A stretch of 64,000 nucleotides of DNA, from positions 1 to 64,000 of the forward strand of contig HF986015.1 in the NCBI GenBank assembly GCA_000431015.1, read 5' to 3'. Positions 10,108-18,777 of this stretch are shown one piece after another (the first letter of the stretch is position 1; each line of letters starts with the position of its first letter). A model generated the notes under the pieces. That model searched no databases. It saw only the letters and a list, made by a program, of their open reading frames with translations, and was not told the origin of the DNA. Made by a program: the position numbers and the translations under genes. Source of the stretch: Alistipes sp. CAG:514 (GTDB lineage: Bacteria > Bacteroidota > Bacteroidia > Bacteroidales > UBA932).

Positions 10108-12399
10108 ATGAGCGAAGGGTTGCTCTCCAAGTTGGCCGGCAAATTGAAAAGAATCACCAAGAGACAGGCTATCATCATGATATGCCTGCCTCTTTTAATA
10201 GGCTACATCTTCTGTCTGCCAAAGGACATCTTCGAAGGGACCACCTATTCAACGGTTGTTACTGACAGAAACGGAGAGCTTCTTGGAGCGAGGATAGCAC
10301 GGGACGGCCAATGGAGGTTCCCTCCGTCCGACACCGTGCCTCAAAAGTTCCAGACAGCCATCGTCCAATTCGAGGACAGGTGGTTCAACCTTCACCCGGG
10401 AGTCAACCCTGTCTCCATCCTGCGTGCCGCGGTCGGCAACATGAAAGCCGGACAGGTGACCAGCGGGGGCAGCACGATCACGATGCAGGTGATAAGGATG
10501 TCCAGAGGCCGCGAAAGGAATCTCGGACAGAAAATCATCGAGGCCATCCTGGCCACCAGGCTGGAACTGCGATGCAGCAAAGAGGAGATTCTCGGCATGT
10601 ACGCGTCCCACGCACCTTTCGGGGGCAATGTCGTCGGGCTGGAAGCGGCCTCCTGGAGGTACTTCGGAAGGCCTCCGGACGAACTGACATGGGGAGAGGC
10701 CGCGACATTGGCTGTGCTACCGAACGCTCCCGCCGAGATTCATCCCGGCAAGAACAGGTCAAGGCTGCTGGAGAAACGCAACCGGCTTCTGGCAACACTC
10801 TACAAGAGAGGAAGTCTGGACTCCCTCGACTACGCCCTGGCCTGCGACGAGCCGCTGCCGACGGAGCCTCTGGCGCTTCCGCAGGACGCCCACCATCTGA
10901 CAGAATACTACTGGAAGACATCGCCGGGGAAAAGGATACGTACGACTATCGACATTCACTTGCAAAGGCACGTCCAGGAGATAGCGGACCAATGGAACAA
11001 TGACTTTACATCAAACGGAGCCAATGATCTGGCCGCCATCGTCGAGGATGTCCACACAGGCGAGGTGCTTGCCTACATCGGCAACGCCAATCCTCAGCGC
11101 AAACGCCCGGGAAGCGAGGTGGACATCATCCGGTCGCCAAGAAGCACAGGCAGCATACTGAAGCCCGTCCTCTACTGCGCGGCTCTTCAGGAAGGCGAGA
11201 TCCTGCCCAACACCCTGCTGCCGGATGTCCCCATCAACCTGAACGGATTCTCTCCGCAGAATTTCAACCGCCAGTTCAACGGAGCCGTTCCTGCTTCGGA
11301 AGCCCTCGCACGCTCACTGAATGTGCCTTCCGTGCACATGCTCAGAAAATTCGGCGTGCCGAAATTCCTTGGCACACTGCGCAGATGCGGGATGAGTACC
11401 CTGAAGGAAAGCGCCTCACACTACGGACTGTCGCTGATCCTTGGAGGCGCGGAAGGGACATTGGGAGAAGTAACCTCATTATATTCAAAGATGTCCGAGT
11501 CCTATCAAAGACCGGACACTTTACATAACGGGAAGGGAGACAGGCTTCAAGGGTTCCCTCTGAACGACAAGTGCGCCCTGTGGTGGACATTCGACGCGCT
11601 GAAAGAGGTCAACAGACCCGACGAGATCGACTGGCGGCTGATACGGTCTGTGAGGAAGGTGGCTTGGAAGACAGGAACCAGCTACGGTTTCCGGGACGCT
11701 TGGGCCGTCGGAGTGACAGCCGACCACGCTGTCGGAGTCTGGGTCGGGAACGCTCAAGGCCAAGGAGTTCCCGGACTCACGGGAGCCAGGACAGCCGGCC
11801 CGGTCATGTTCGACATATTCAATCTTCTTCCTTCAACAAATTCTGACAATGAATATTCAAGGAACGGTTGGTTCAAGGAGCCGGTCTACGGCGACTACAT
11901 CACAGCGGAAGTCTGCCATGAGTCGGGATGCCTGAAAAACGCCAACTGTAGCCATCTCGACACCCTCATACTGCCACGGAAAGCGGTCCGAAGCGAGGCC
12001 TGCCCTTATCATAAGATGATTGACGGGGAGGCGGTCTTCGTGCTGCCGCCTTCGATGGAATGGTACTACAAGCAGCACCACCCTGAATATTCCCCCGTCC
12101 TGGCAAGGAACAAAGTGAATGGAGACACTCCGATGGGATTCATCTATCCGGAGAACGGCGCGGACATCTACATCCCGCGCCAGCTGGACGGCTCCATCAA
12201 GGGAATAACCTTCAACCTCGCCCACAGGAACCCTATGACGACAGTCTTCTGGCACCTTGACAATGAATATGTCGGGGAAACACAGCTGATTCACCAGGTG
12301 ACACTCACGCCGTCACCCGGGAAGCACACCGTCACTGTGGTGGATGAGTCCGGAAACATGCTGTCCGTAGGATTCACCATCATGGACAAGAACAGGTAG
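10108..12399 (+). CDS. pbpC: penicillin-binding protein 1C (bifunctional peptidoglycan synthase)
   Basis: 763-residue class A penicillin-binding protein. One N-terminal membrane helix (about residues 20-38). Glycosyltransferase-51 domain with EDRWF (catalytic Glu89) and GGSTITMQ. Transpeptidase domain with SILK (nucleophile Ser349 in STGSILKP) and KTGTS (Lys521). C-terminal BiPBP_C beta-domain from about residue 680, diagnostic for the 1C type. Polymerises and cross-links murein at the outer face of the inner membrane. Translationally close to the upstream macroglobulin gene. The region 12400-12427 separates it from the convergent M48 gene without an obvious hairpin. Confidence 0.95.
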   Translation: MSEGLLSKLAGKLKRITKRQAIIMICLPLLIGYIFCLPKDIFEGTTYSTVVTDRNGELLGARIARDGQWRFPPSDTVPQKFQTAIVQFEDRWFNLHPGVNPVSILRAAVGNMKAGQVTSGGSTITMQVIRMSRGRERNLGQKIIEAILATRLELRCSKEEILGMYASHAPFGGNVVGLEAASWRYFGRPPDELTWGEAATLAVLPNAPAEIHPGKNRSRLLEKRNRLLATLYKRGSLDSLDYALACDEPLPTEPLALPQDAHHLTEYYWKTSPGKRIRTTIDIHLQRHVQEIADQWNNDFTSNGANDLAAIVEDVHTGEVLAYIGNANPQRKRPGSEVDIIRSPRSTGSILKPVLYCAALQEGEILPNTLLPDVPINLNGFSPQNFNRQFNGAVPASEALARSLNVPSVHMLRKFGVPKFLGTLRRCGMSTLKESASHYGLSLILGGAEGTLGEVTSLYSKMSESYQRPDTLHNGKGDRLQGFPLNDKCALWWTFDALKEVNRPDEIDWRLIRSVRKVAWKTGTSYGFRDAWAVGVTADHAVGVWVGNAQGQGVPGLTGARTAGPVMFDIFNLLPSTNSDNEYSRNGWFKEPVYGDYITAEVCHESGCLKNANCSHLDTLILPRKAVRSEACPYHKMIDGEAVFVLPPSMEWYYKQHHPEYSPVLARNKVNGDTPMGFIYPENGADIYIPRQLDGSIKGITFNLAHRNPMTTVFWHLDNEYVGETQLIHQVTLTPSPGKHTVTVVDESGNMLSVGFTIMDKNR

Positions 12400-12427
12400 T
12401 CCTATGGCTGTCTTTCAAGACAATCGC

Positions 12428-13228
12428 TTATTTGGAAGGTCGCTTATACCCATCCTTGGTGGCTTTCGACGCCATTCTTGAGATTCTGTCAGCCGTGGCC
12501 GGATGCGTGGAGAACAACTGTCCGACAGATGAGCCGGCAGCCGCCTGTGTGCCGGAGGCGGAGTCTCCGCCGGACAACTTCTGCAGTTCCTCAAAGGCCA
12601 TGGCCATCGCCCAAGGATTCTTGCCGAGACTCTTGAGGAAGTCATACCCATAGTCATCAGCCGCGCACTCCTGCTTCCTTGAGAAGCTGGCGCTCATCAA
12701 GACCTCTCCGAGATCCCCGAGCTGCGATGCGGTGAGGACCGCGACAGCCCCGCCGGTGGAGACAACAGCATCCCTCAAGGCCGAAGTCATGAGAGCCTGC
12801 TTGAACTGCATCTTGGAATGCTTCAGAGCCACATGGCCGATCTCATGCCCTACAACACCCAAAGCCTCATCGTCTGTCATCGCTTCCAGAAGTCCCGAAT
12901 AGATCCTCACGCTTCCGTCAGCGCAGGCGAAAGCATTGACTTCGTTCGTCTTGTAGACCTTGAAATTCAGAGGAATCCCATTGACGGATGTGATCCCGGC
13001 AGTCATCCTCCGGACTCTTTTGACATACGGGCTGGTCTCCGGAAGCACGGCGTTCTCAGCATCGAGTTTCTGGACGTACTGGCCGACATAAGCCTGTATC
13101 TGCGAGTCGGACAACGTGGCCGCCTGGGCCACCTTGGCGCCACCGGAAAGCAGATAGGCCGCATTGAACTGTTCCGAACATGAGGCGCAAAGCGCCGCCA
13201 CCGTCAAAATGAATATGATTCTACGCAT
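12428..13228 (-). CDS. M48-family zinc metalloprotease lipoprotein
   Basis: 266 residues. A short signal ending in a lipobox (LCASC) predicts a lipoprotein. The zinc motif HEIGH lies near residue 128, with a downstream Glu-containing segment (ECAADDYGYDFL) matching the third ligand of peptidase family M48, as in BepA/LoiP-type periplasmic quality-control proteases. C-terminal STHPATADRI is the usual M48 end motif. Monocistronic and convergent with pbpC. Likely substrates are misfolded outer-membrane proteins, inferred from family members only. Confidence 0.9.
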   Translation of the reverse strand: MRRIIFILTVAALCASCSEQFNAAYLLSGGAKVAQAATLSDSQIQAYVGQYVQKLDAENAVLPETSPYVKRVRRMTAGITSVNGIPLNFKVYKTNEVNAFACADGSVRIYSGLLEAMTDDEALGVVGHEIGHVALKHSKMQFKQALMTSALRDAVVSTGGAVAVLTASQLGDLGEVLMSASFSRKQECAADDYGYDFLKSLGKNPWAMAMAFEELQKLSGGDSASGTQAAAGSSVGQLFSTHPATADRISRMASKATKDGYKRPSK

Positions 13229-13331
13229 TCCCGCTAATTATTAATGAATGTGCAAATATATAAATTTGTCCGAACTTTCCGCAGAGCGTCCAACGATTCC
13301 GCACCGCAATAATCACCACAAACTCCGGGAC

Positions 13332-13369
13332 ACAAAAAAGGATGGCTAAAAGAAAACTCTCAGCCATCC
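13332..13369 (-). terminator. terminator of malate dehydrogenase gene
   Basis: 8-bp stem GGATGGCT (13340-13347) with AGCCATCC (13362-13369). On the minus strand it is followed by a T run. It lies about 50 bp past the mdh stop codon. Confidence 0.8.
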
Positions 13370-13419
13370 CATCCCGGTAATCCCTAAAAATTACTTAGCG
13401 CTTACCAATCATCTATTTA

Positions 13420-14412
13420 TTAGAGATTCGCGTTGTCTTCCTTCCAGTTCTCGACAGCAGGAACGATACCGAGGGCGATGATCTCCTCACGCATCTTGCA
13501 GAGATGCTCGTAGGACTTCTGGAGATCGGCCATCTCGACAGCAGTTCCCTCAGGAACAGTGTAGTGAACACCGTCGGCGTCGATCACTGTTGGCATCGCC
13601 ATCATCACATTCTTGAAGCCGCACTTGTCGCAGTTGACATAGCAGCCGGCAGGCCATGTGAACGGAGCTCCGCCCATAGCACCCTCGATCATCTTGACAG
13701 CCTGGTAGGCAGGGCTCTGGAACGAAGAGCGTCCACGAAGTTTGATGATGTTGGAGCCACCCTGGATCGTGTCATGCTTGATGGCAGCCCAACGCTCCTC
13801 GGAGATGTTGAACTCAGAGAGAGGCTTGCCGTCAACCTTGGCCTTGGATGCGAAAACAGCCATCTGCTCGCCGTGACCGCCATAGGTGTAGCAATCGGTA
13901 ACCTTGCTCTGAAGGACACCGCACTCCTTCGCGATCTGCTCCTGGAGACGTGTAGAGTCCAAAGCAGCGAGAGAGGTGAGCTGGTTAGGCTTGAGGCCTG
14001 AGTGGATGAGAGCCGTGAGGGCTGTCACGTCAGCAGGGTTGAAGATAACGACAACGTGCTTAACATCAGGGCAGTACTGCTTGATGTAGTCACCGAACTG
14101 AGCGGCGATCTGGCAGTTGCCCTTAAGGAGATCCTCACGTGTCATGCCCTCCTTACGAGGCGCACCACCTGAAGAGATGATGAACTTCGCACCGGTGAAA
14201 GCCTCCTTAGGATCCGTTGTCCAGGTCACGTTCGCGCCAGGGAAAGCGCAGTGGCACATTTCCTCGGCGACACCGTGAACGGCTGGTTCGATGATGTCAT
14301 AAAGGCAGACATTAGGAGTAAGACCGAGCATAAGAGCGGTCTGAGCCATGTTTGAGCCGATCGCACCGCCGGCACCGACGATGAGCAGCTTCTCGTTTGT
14401 CAAAAATCCCAT
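13420..14412 (-). CDS. mdh: malate dehydrogenase
   Basis: 330-residue NAD-dependent enzyme interconverting malate and oxaloacetate in the fumarate/succinate branch used by anaerobic Bacteroidota. The N-terminal Rossmann glycine motif VGAGGAIGSNMA is at residues 12-23. The substrate-site and catalytic His region lies in CYTYGGHGEQMAVF near residue 178. It has the long Bacteroidetes form with EMCHCAFPG. A -7 box (TATCTTTG on the minus strand, 14459-14466) precedes a 47-nt leader. Monocistronic with its own terminator. The lactate dehydrogenase alternative is unlikely given the close match to the Bacteroidales malate enzyme. Confidence 0.93.
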   Translation of the reverse strand: MGFLTNEKLLIVGAGGAIGSNMAQTALMLGLTPNVCLYDIIEPAVHGVAEEMCHCAFPGANVTWTTDPKEAFTGAKFIISSGGAPRKEGMTREDLLKGNCQIAAQFGDYIKQYCPDVKHVVVIFNPADVTALTALIHSGLKPNQLTSLAALDSTRLQEQIAKECGVLQSKVTDCYTYGGHGEQMAVFASKAKVDGKPLSEFNISEERWAAIKHDTIQGGSNIIKLRGRSSFQSPAYQAVKMIEGAMGGAPFTWPAGCYVNCDKCGFKNVMMAMPTVIDADGVHYTVPEGTAVEMADLQKSYEHLCKMREEIIALGIVPAVENWKEDNANL

Positions 14413-14506
14413 GATAGAAAAATTTTATGTTAAAATCCTTTAACTGTCTAAAGTGGTACAAAGATAACAAATTCCCTTGTATTTTCTTTCTAAATCAAAA
14501 AATCAT

Positions 14507-14700
14507 TATATTTGCACTGATAAAACAGATAAAGACAAACAGTTTATATGGAACCTCCCAGTTCTATCCTGACAGACGGTAATTCCAAGGCGGACCCCCG
14601 ATCGGACGATCCGCTGTCGCGCAGCATGTTTGATAATCAATCGTTGGTTGTCCCGAGCCATTGTGGTGACGGGTTCTTTGTCATGCTTTAATCTGAATTC
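14507..14700 (+). ncRNA. probable structured leader or small RNA
   Basis: A TATATTTG -7 box (14507-14514) predicts transcription from about 14520. The following 170 nt carry no conserved gene but can fold. GACAAA and GAACC near the 5' end pair with GGTTC and TTTGTC near 14680. A GCGGA/TCCGC stem encloses the palindrome CCGATCGG. The region also contains a 47-codon ATG-to-TAA frame (14549-14692) with rare codons. It could be a 6S-like RNA, a cis-regulatory leader of the downstream transferase gene, or a leader peptide; I cannot tell which. Pairings were found by eye. Confidence 0.35.
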
Positions 14701-14707
14701 TTAAATT

Positions 14708-15352
14708 ATGGCACTATATTTAAAAAAGGAATTAGAAGAGTCCAGATCCCTTATCGGAGTCTGGCAGATAACGGAAACAGAAGAAGAACTAAAGGAACTC
14801 GCTTCCGTCCCTTCAGATGAGATGGAGGAAATCTCATTCATCAACAACGAATCCCTCCGCAAGCAGAGGCTCGCGGTCAGGGCGCTTCTTTGCGAGCTGT
14901 TCGGCGAAAAGGTCTACCTGAGCCACCACGACAACGGGAAGCCTTACCTGGAGAACAGCGTCACCAACATAAGCATCACGCACACAGACAAATATGTAGC
15001 CGTCATCCTGAACGACAACGAGGATGTCGGCATCGACATCGAATCCCTGTCACGAGACTTCTCGGCAGTGGAGCGCAAGGCGCTTTCCGAGGACGAGGTT
15101 GAAGATCTGGATGAGGACAAGCGCAATGAGCAACTGGCCATCTACTGGTGCGCCAAGGAAGCCATATTCAAAAGACTCTCGGCCTACAGGGTGAATTTCG
15201 CCGAGCAGATCGAGGTGGAGCGCTTCCGTCCGAAGGGAGAGGGAGAGCTTGACGCGACCTTCATCCACAAGGACGGCTATGAGGAGGAATTCGAGCTTGA
15301 ATATATGACCTTCGACAACCACGTTCTTGTCTGGGTTGCAGGCGAGGTATAG
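14708..15352 (+). CDS. 4'-phosphopantetheinyl transferase superfamily protein
   Basis: 214 residues. Transfers the phosphopantetheine arm of CoA to a carrier-protein serine. The two magnesium-binding signatures of the superfamily are visible: VGIDIESL (residues about 107-114) and WCAKEAIFK (about 146-154). Length fits the Sfp/AcpT-like monomeric type rather than the short AcpS type. The target is probably fatty-acid ACP, since no polyketide or nonribosomal synthetase is in the window. The gene lies behind a probable structured leader and is followed 36 bp later by lemA. Confidence 0.88.
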   Translation: MALYLKKELEESRSLIGVWQITETEEELKELASVPSDEMEEISFINNESLRKQRLAVRALLCELFGEKVYLSHHDNGKPYLENSVTNISITHTDKYVAVILNDNEDVGIDIESLSRDFSAVERKALSEDEVEDLDEDKRNEQLAIYWCAKEAIFKRLSAYRVNFAEQIEVERFRPKGEGELDATFIHKDGYEEEFELEYMTFDNHVLVWVAGEV

Positions 15353-15388
15353 CCACCATTTAATATCAACCTAATAAAATTTTTAATT

Positions 15389-15949
15389 ATGTCAGCTACA
15401 GTACTGGTGATCATCGTCTTAGTGGCGATTATATTCCTTTACATCTTCCTCACGCAGCGCAAGTTTGTGAGCCTTGAGGAGAAGATGAAAAACGCTTTCA
15501 GCCAGATAAATGTCCAAATGAAGTCCCGTTGGGACGCTGTGACCAATCTGGTTGAGATGACCAAGCAGTACACAAAATACGAGCATGACACCCTCGTAGA
15601 TGTGATTTCCAAGCGCACGGCCTCCGTCTCCAGTCCTGAGGATCTCGCCCAGAGCGAGGCTTCGCTGAGATCCGTGATGGGACGCCTGAACGTCGTCGCG
15701 GAGCAATATCCTCAACTTGGAGCCAACACCGTGTTCCTGAAGACTATGGGAGAGATCAAGGACTATGAGGAGAAAGTCCGTCTCAGCAGGATGGTCTACA
15801 ATGACTGCGTGACGAAGATGAATATGATGGCCCGCCAATGGCCTTCCTCAATGGTGGCCGCCATGCTCCATTTCTCGACCCACGAACTCCTTCCGGAAGA
15901 CCAGACAGTCGTCAACGCACCTTCAGTCTCAGACATATTCAACAAGTAG
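15389..15949 (+). CDS. LemA family membrane protein
   Basis: 186 residues. One N-terminal membrane helix (about residues 3-23), then a long helical cytoplasmic or periplasmic domain with the family signatures MKNAFSQINVQMKSRWDAV and YNDCVTKMN. LemA proteins have no settled function but are often paired with TPM/DUF2207-type membrane proteins, exactly as here (next gene starts 4 bp later). Complete, with ordinary codon use. Confidence 0.92.
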   Translation: MSATVLVIIVLVAIIFLYIFLTQRKFVSLEEKMKNAFSQINVQMKSRWDAVTNLVEMTKQYTKYEHDTLVDVISKRTASVSSPEDLAQSEASLRSVMGRLNVVAEQYPQLGANTVFLKTMGEIKDYEEKVRLSRMVYNDCVTKMNMMARQWPSSMVAAMLHFSTHELLPEDQTVVNAPSVSDIFNK

Positions 15950-15953
15950 GATC

Positions 15954-17615
15954 ATGAGTAGGCTTTGGACATTTTTCCTGGCCGCCGTCCTGTCTCTCGT
16001 CGCTGTCCCGATGTCCGGCAGCGACGTTGACTCGTTGAGAATCAACGTGGAACTACGGGACAACGGATCTGCCATTGTGACCGAGACATGGCATATTGAT
16101 GTCTCTGACGACATCACGGAATGGTACCTCGTGGCCGACAACATGGGTCAGATGACCATTGAGGATCTGGCGGTCAGCGACGAGACCCTCGGCGACTATC
16201 TAAACGAAGGCGAATGGGATGTTGACCGCAGCCGCGCCATGAAGGCGGGCCGCTGCGGACTTGTGACCAAATCCAACGGCTATGAGATCTGCTGGGGCGT
16301 GGGAAGTTCCGGCAGGCACACCTACACCGTCCGCTATCTTCTCACCGGCCTTGTCAAGGGTCATGAGGACATGGACGGATTCAACCACATGTTCGTCGCC
16401 CGTAACCTGGGTTCGTCACCCAAATCCATCATTCTGACTGTCAGGAAGGCGGGAATGGAGTTCTCCACGGAGAACACGAAGGTCTGGGCGTTCGGTTTCA
16501 GGGGAGAGATACACGTGGAGAACGGGATTGTCGTGGCCAGAACCACGGAGCTTTTCATCAAGGAGAGCGCGATGATCGTCATGGTCGGCTTCGAGAAGGG
16601 CATGTTCCATCCGGACCTGGTCGAGAAGCGGACATTCGACCAAGTCCGCAAGAAGGCCCTCAAAGGCAGCGACTACTCATCTTCAGGAGAGTACGGCTTC
16701 TGGGAATGGGCTTCCGTCATATTCTTTGCCATCATCGTCATCCTTGTGTTCCTGACTCTCATCGCCGCCATAAAGGACAAGATCAACAAGATCAAACGCA
16801 AGAAGGAGCTTCTTGGCGGGAGGATCAAGGATGTCCCATGGTACAGGGACACCCCGGTAAACGGTAATCTACGGAAGGCAAGCAACATACTGACAGAGTT
16901 CGAGGGTCTCAAATCAACTCAGAGACAGAATCTTATCGCCGCCTACATCACAAGGCTCTTCCTTAAGGGGGGATTCGAGATTGTCCAGCAGCCGGGCGGT
17001 TCAAAGCCTCAGATGCTGGTCAAGGATCTTCCGGACACCGCGGTGCAGGACGACGACAATGACACGAAGCTTGAGTCCGAGCTGCACTCGTTCATCAAGG
17101 AGGCCGCCGGAGATGACAGGATCCTCCAGAAGAACGAGCTCAGGAGATGGTCCAAGTACAACGGCAGGACATTGTACGCCTGGAGCAACAGGATAGAGAA
17201 CGGAGCGACCGTCTGGACGATGAAGCCGGAGGAGGTTCGCCAGGTCTTCGGACTAAGAAAATTCCTGAAGGATTTCACGCTGATCAAGGACAGGGGTGTG
17301 GTAGAGGTGAAACTGTGGAACGACTACCTTGTCTTCGCATCCCTTTACGGCATCGCCGACCAGGTGATGAGGGACTTCCGTAAAGTCTGTCCCGAGTACT
17401 TCAGGCTGTCTTCGTCCGCGGAGTTTTTTAACGACAGCGCGACCAACCTGTTGATCTGGGACATGATCAACATGACATCCAGGGACTTCAGCGTGGCGGC
17501 CTCAACCTATGAGGCCTCGCTCAACAGATCAAGCTCAAGCGGCGGAGGCGGATCGTCATCCTGGGGCGGCGGAGGCGGCTACTCCGGCGGAGGATCCGGC
17601 GGAGGCGGACGCTAA
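15954..17615 (+). CDS. DUF2207 membrane protein with glycine-rich tail
   Basis: 553 residues. Signal peptide to about residue 22. An extracytoplasmic beta-rich DUF2207 domain (about 25-220). A membrane helix (ASVIFFAIIVILVFLTLIAA, about 258-277) and a large cytoplasmic part follow. The last 30 residues are almost only Ser, Gly and Trp (SSSWGGGGGYSGGGSGGGGR), as in the low-complexity tails of this family. It forms a tight pair with lemA. Function is unknown; a role in envelope stress or surface assembly is only suggested by context. Confidence 0.85.
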   Translation: MSRLWTFFLAAVLSLVAVPMSGSDVDSLRINVELRDNGSAIVTETWHIDVSDDITEWYLVADNMGQMTIEDLAVSDETLGDYLNEGEWDVDRSRAMKAGRCGLVTKSNGYEICWGVGSSGRHTYTVRYLLTGLVKGHEDMDGFNHMFVARNLGSSPKSIILTVRKAGMEFSTENTKVWAFGFRGEIHVENGIVVARTTELFIKESAMIVMVGFEKGMFHPDLVEKRTFDQVRKKALKGSDYSSSGEYGFWEWASVIFFAIIVILVFLTLIAAIKDKINKIKRKKELLGGRIKDVPWYRDTPVNGNLRKASNILTEFEGLKSTQRQNLIAAYITRLFLKGGFEIVQQPGGSKPQMLVKDLPDTAVQDDDNDTKLESELHSFIKEAAGDDRILQKNELRRWSKYNGRTLYAWSNRIENGATVWTMKPEEVRQVFGLRKFLKDFTLIKDRGVVEVKLWNDYLVFASLYGIADQVMRDFRKVCPEYFRLSSSAEFFNDSATNLLIWDMINMTSRDFSVAASTYEASLNRSSSSGGGGSSSWGGGGGYSGGGSGGGGR

Positions 17616-17622
17616 CATCCGG

Positions 17623-18108
17623 TCACTTAGAAGCTGAAAGCCACTCCAGGCGGCGGCGTATTCCAAGAAGTATCCGACGGAACGGAGTGGCCAGAAGCCA
17701 AATCCGAACCTTAAGAAGGTAGATTTTCGAGGTCACGTCAACGGGTCTGGTCCCATCCTTCAGGATAGAGACCACCCGGGCGTAGATCTCGTCCCGTGTG
17801 CAATGCTCCTTTGCCGCGAGGACACCGTCACCTTGTATCACGGCATCACCGCCGGCGGCAAAATCCAACACCCGGTGAAGGACGTAATGATTGTTGAAGC
17901 GGAACAGTACCACATCGCCTCTGTCAGCAAGCCGACGCGGCTTCCCGGCCGGCGAGGTCGCCTCGATTCCTTCCAGCACCACCAGATCCCTCTCGGCGAC
18001 AATGAAAGGAAGCATGCTTGTCCCCTTCACTGGGATAGTGACCCTTTTCCCCTCCCGTAGCAGATCGATCACGCTTGCGAAAAAGGCATCGTTATTGACA
18101 ATCATCAT
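17623..18108 (-). CDS. S24/S26 (signal-peptidase-like) serine peptidase
   Basis: 161 residues from the ATG at 18108 (the frame stays open to 18195 but the extra N-terminus is AT-rich and overlaps the divergent promoter). The core has VKGTSMLPF, the catalytic-Ser motif of signal peptidases, then GDVVLF and HYVLHRV, where a His takes the place of the usual Lys as in archaeal/Sec11-type enzymes, and VIQGDG. Two C-terminal hydrophobic helices may anchor it. It diverges from a PqqD-like gene across about 100 bp, an arrangement that in other bacteria belongs to peptide-maturation loci. Whether it is active on a peptide precursor here is inference. Confidence 0.75.
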   Translation of the reverse strand: MMIVNNDAFFASVIDLLREGKRVTIPVKGTSMLPFIVAERDLVVLEGIEATSPAGKPRRLADRGDVVLFRFNNHYVLHRVLDFAAGGDAVIQGDGVLAAKEHCTRDEIYARVVSILKDGTRPVDVTSKIYLLKVRIWLLATPFRRILLGIRRRLEWLSASK

Positions 18109-18176
18109 CTCCCATTTTTGACTTTCAACGAATATTACGCGAAACCGCATCAGCACAAATATATTGAAAAAAAAGT

Positions 18177-18184
18177 TATCTTTG
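18177..18184 (+). promoter_or_regulatory. -7 box of the pqqD-like gene
   Basis: TATCTTTG, a full match to TAnnTTTG, 26 bp before the ATG of the PqqD-like gene. No convincing TTTG at -33. Confidence 0.5.
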
Positions 18185-18210
18185 TAGAATAACAACTAAA
18201 AAGCCACATC

Positions 18211-18477
18211 ATGAGGATCAATAGCGGTTTCGTAATCCGCGACATCTGCGGGGAAAAGGTCATTTCCGGAGAAGGCAACGAATGCATCAACTTCAACAAG
18301 CTTATAAGGCTCAACGAATCTGCTGCCTTCCTTCTGGAATCGGTCGGAGAATCCGAGTTCACCGAAGAGACCATGGCAGACCTGCTTTGCTCAAAGTACG
18401 ATGTAGACCGTGAAAGAGCCTTGGCCGACGCGGAAGCCCTGTGCTCGACCTTGAAGGAAAACGGAATCATCGCATAG
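18211..18477 (+). CDS. PqqD-family peptide-chaperone-like protein
   Basis: 88 residues with the PqqD/winged-helix pattern: an N-terminal beta hairpin (FVIRDICGEKVI), the central INFNKLIRLNESAAFLL segment, and a helical tail (ADAEALCSTLKENGII). PqqD-like proteins bind leader peptides of ribosomally made, modified peptides and present them to modifying enzymes. It is followed immediately by a 46-codon ORF that looks truncated, and it diverges from a signal-peptidase-like gene. No precursor peptide or modifying enzyme is recognised nearby. Confidence 0.75.
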   Translation: MRINSGFVIRDICGEKVISGEGNECINFNKLIRLNESAAFLLESVGESEFTEETMADLLCSKYDVDRERALADAEALCSTLKENGIIA

Positions 18478-18478
18478 C

Positions 18479-18619
18479 ATGAAGAACGTTTCGGCCACAA
18501 GGCACTACCGCGTGGGCGGGATTCCTTTCAGGATCGAGTTGGAGTCCCCGTGGATTCCGATGGAGTACACCGAACCTGTCAAGAGGCGGATTGAGAATGC
18601 GGCGGCCAAGGGAATATAG
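18479..18619 (+). pseudogene. 46-codon remnant after pqqD (possible kinase N-terminus)
   Basis: Its ATG starts 1 bp after the pqqD-like stop codon. The frame encodes 46 residues beginning MKNVSATRHYRVGGIPFRIE and ends in TAG. The start resembles N-termini of HPr-kinase-like proteins that accompany PqqD/peptidase pairs (pattern xYRVxGxxFRI), but no Walker motif follows in any frame before the terminator at 18681. I read it as a truncated gene. It might instead be a genuine small protein; the resemblance is by memory and weak. Confidence 0.45.
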
Positions 18620-18680
18620 TCTCCTCACACGAAGTGTCGGGATGGAGTGACTGTCACCGGGAACGGATGAGCATTAGACA

Positions 18681-18720
18681 GTGAGAGGGCGACCCAAACA
18701 GGCCGCCCTCTCACGTTTCT
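18681..18720 (+). terminator. terminator after the pqqD-like transcript
   Basis: Perfect 11-bp stem GTGAGAGGGCG (18681-18691) with CGCCCTCTCAC (18704-18714) and a short T-rich tail. It ends the rightward transcript before the convergent GH106 gene. Confidence 0.75.
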
Positions 18721-18740
18721 TGGTAATCTTATAAAATAAC

Positions 18741-18760
18741 TTGGTAATCTTTGATTGTCT
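18741..18760 (-). repeat. 20-bp fragment of intergenic repeat C
   Basis: This 20-bp stretch is the exact reverse complement of 54982-55001, part of the repeat next to rpsU. It lies between the pqqD terminator and the GH106 stop codon, with AGCTTACTTA nearby as at the repeat end. Confidence 0.6.
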
Positions 18761-18777
18761 TTCTTATTCTTTAAAGC

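Noticed and set aside
14549..14692. 47-codon frame in the leader before the phosphopantetheinyl transferase gene
   Set aside because: Rare codons and strong folding favour an RNA; kept only as a remark in the ncRNA entry.
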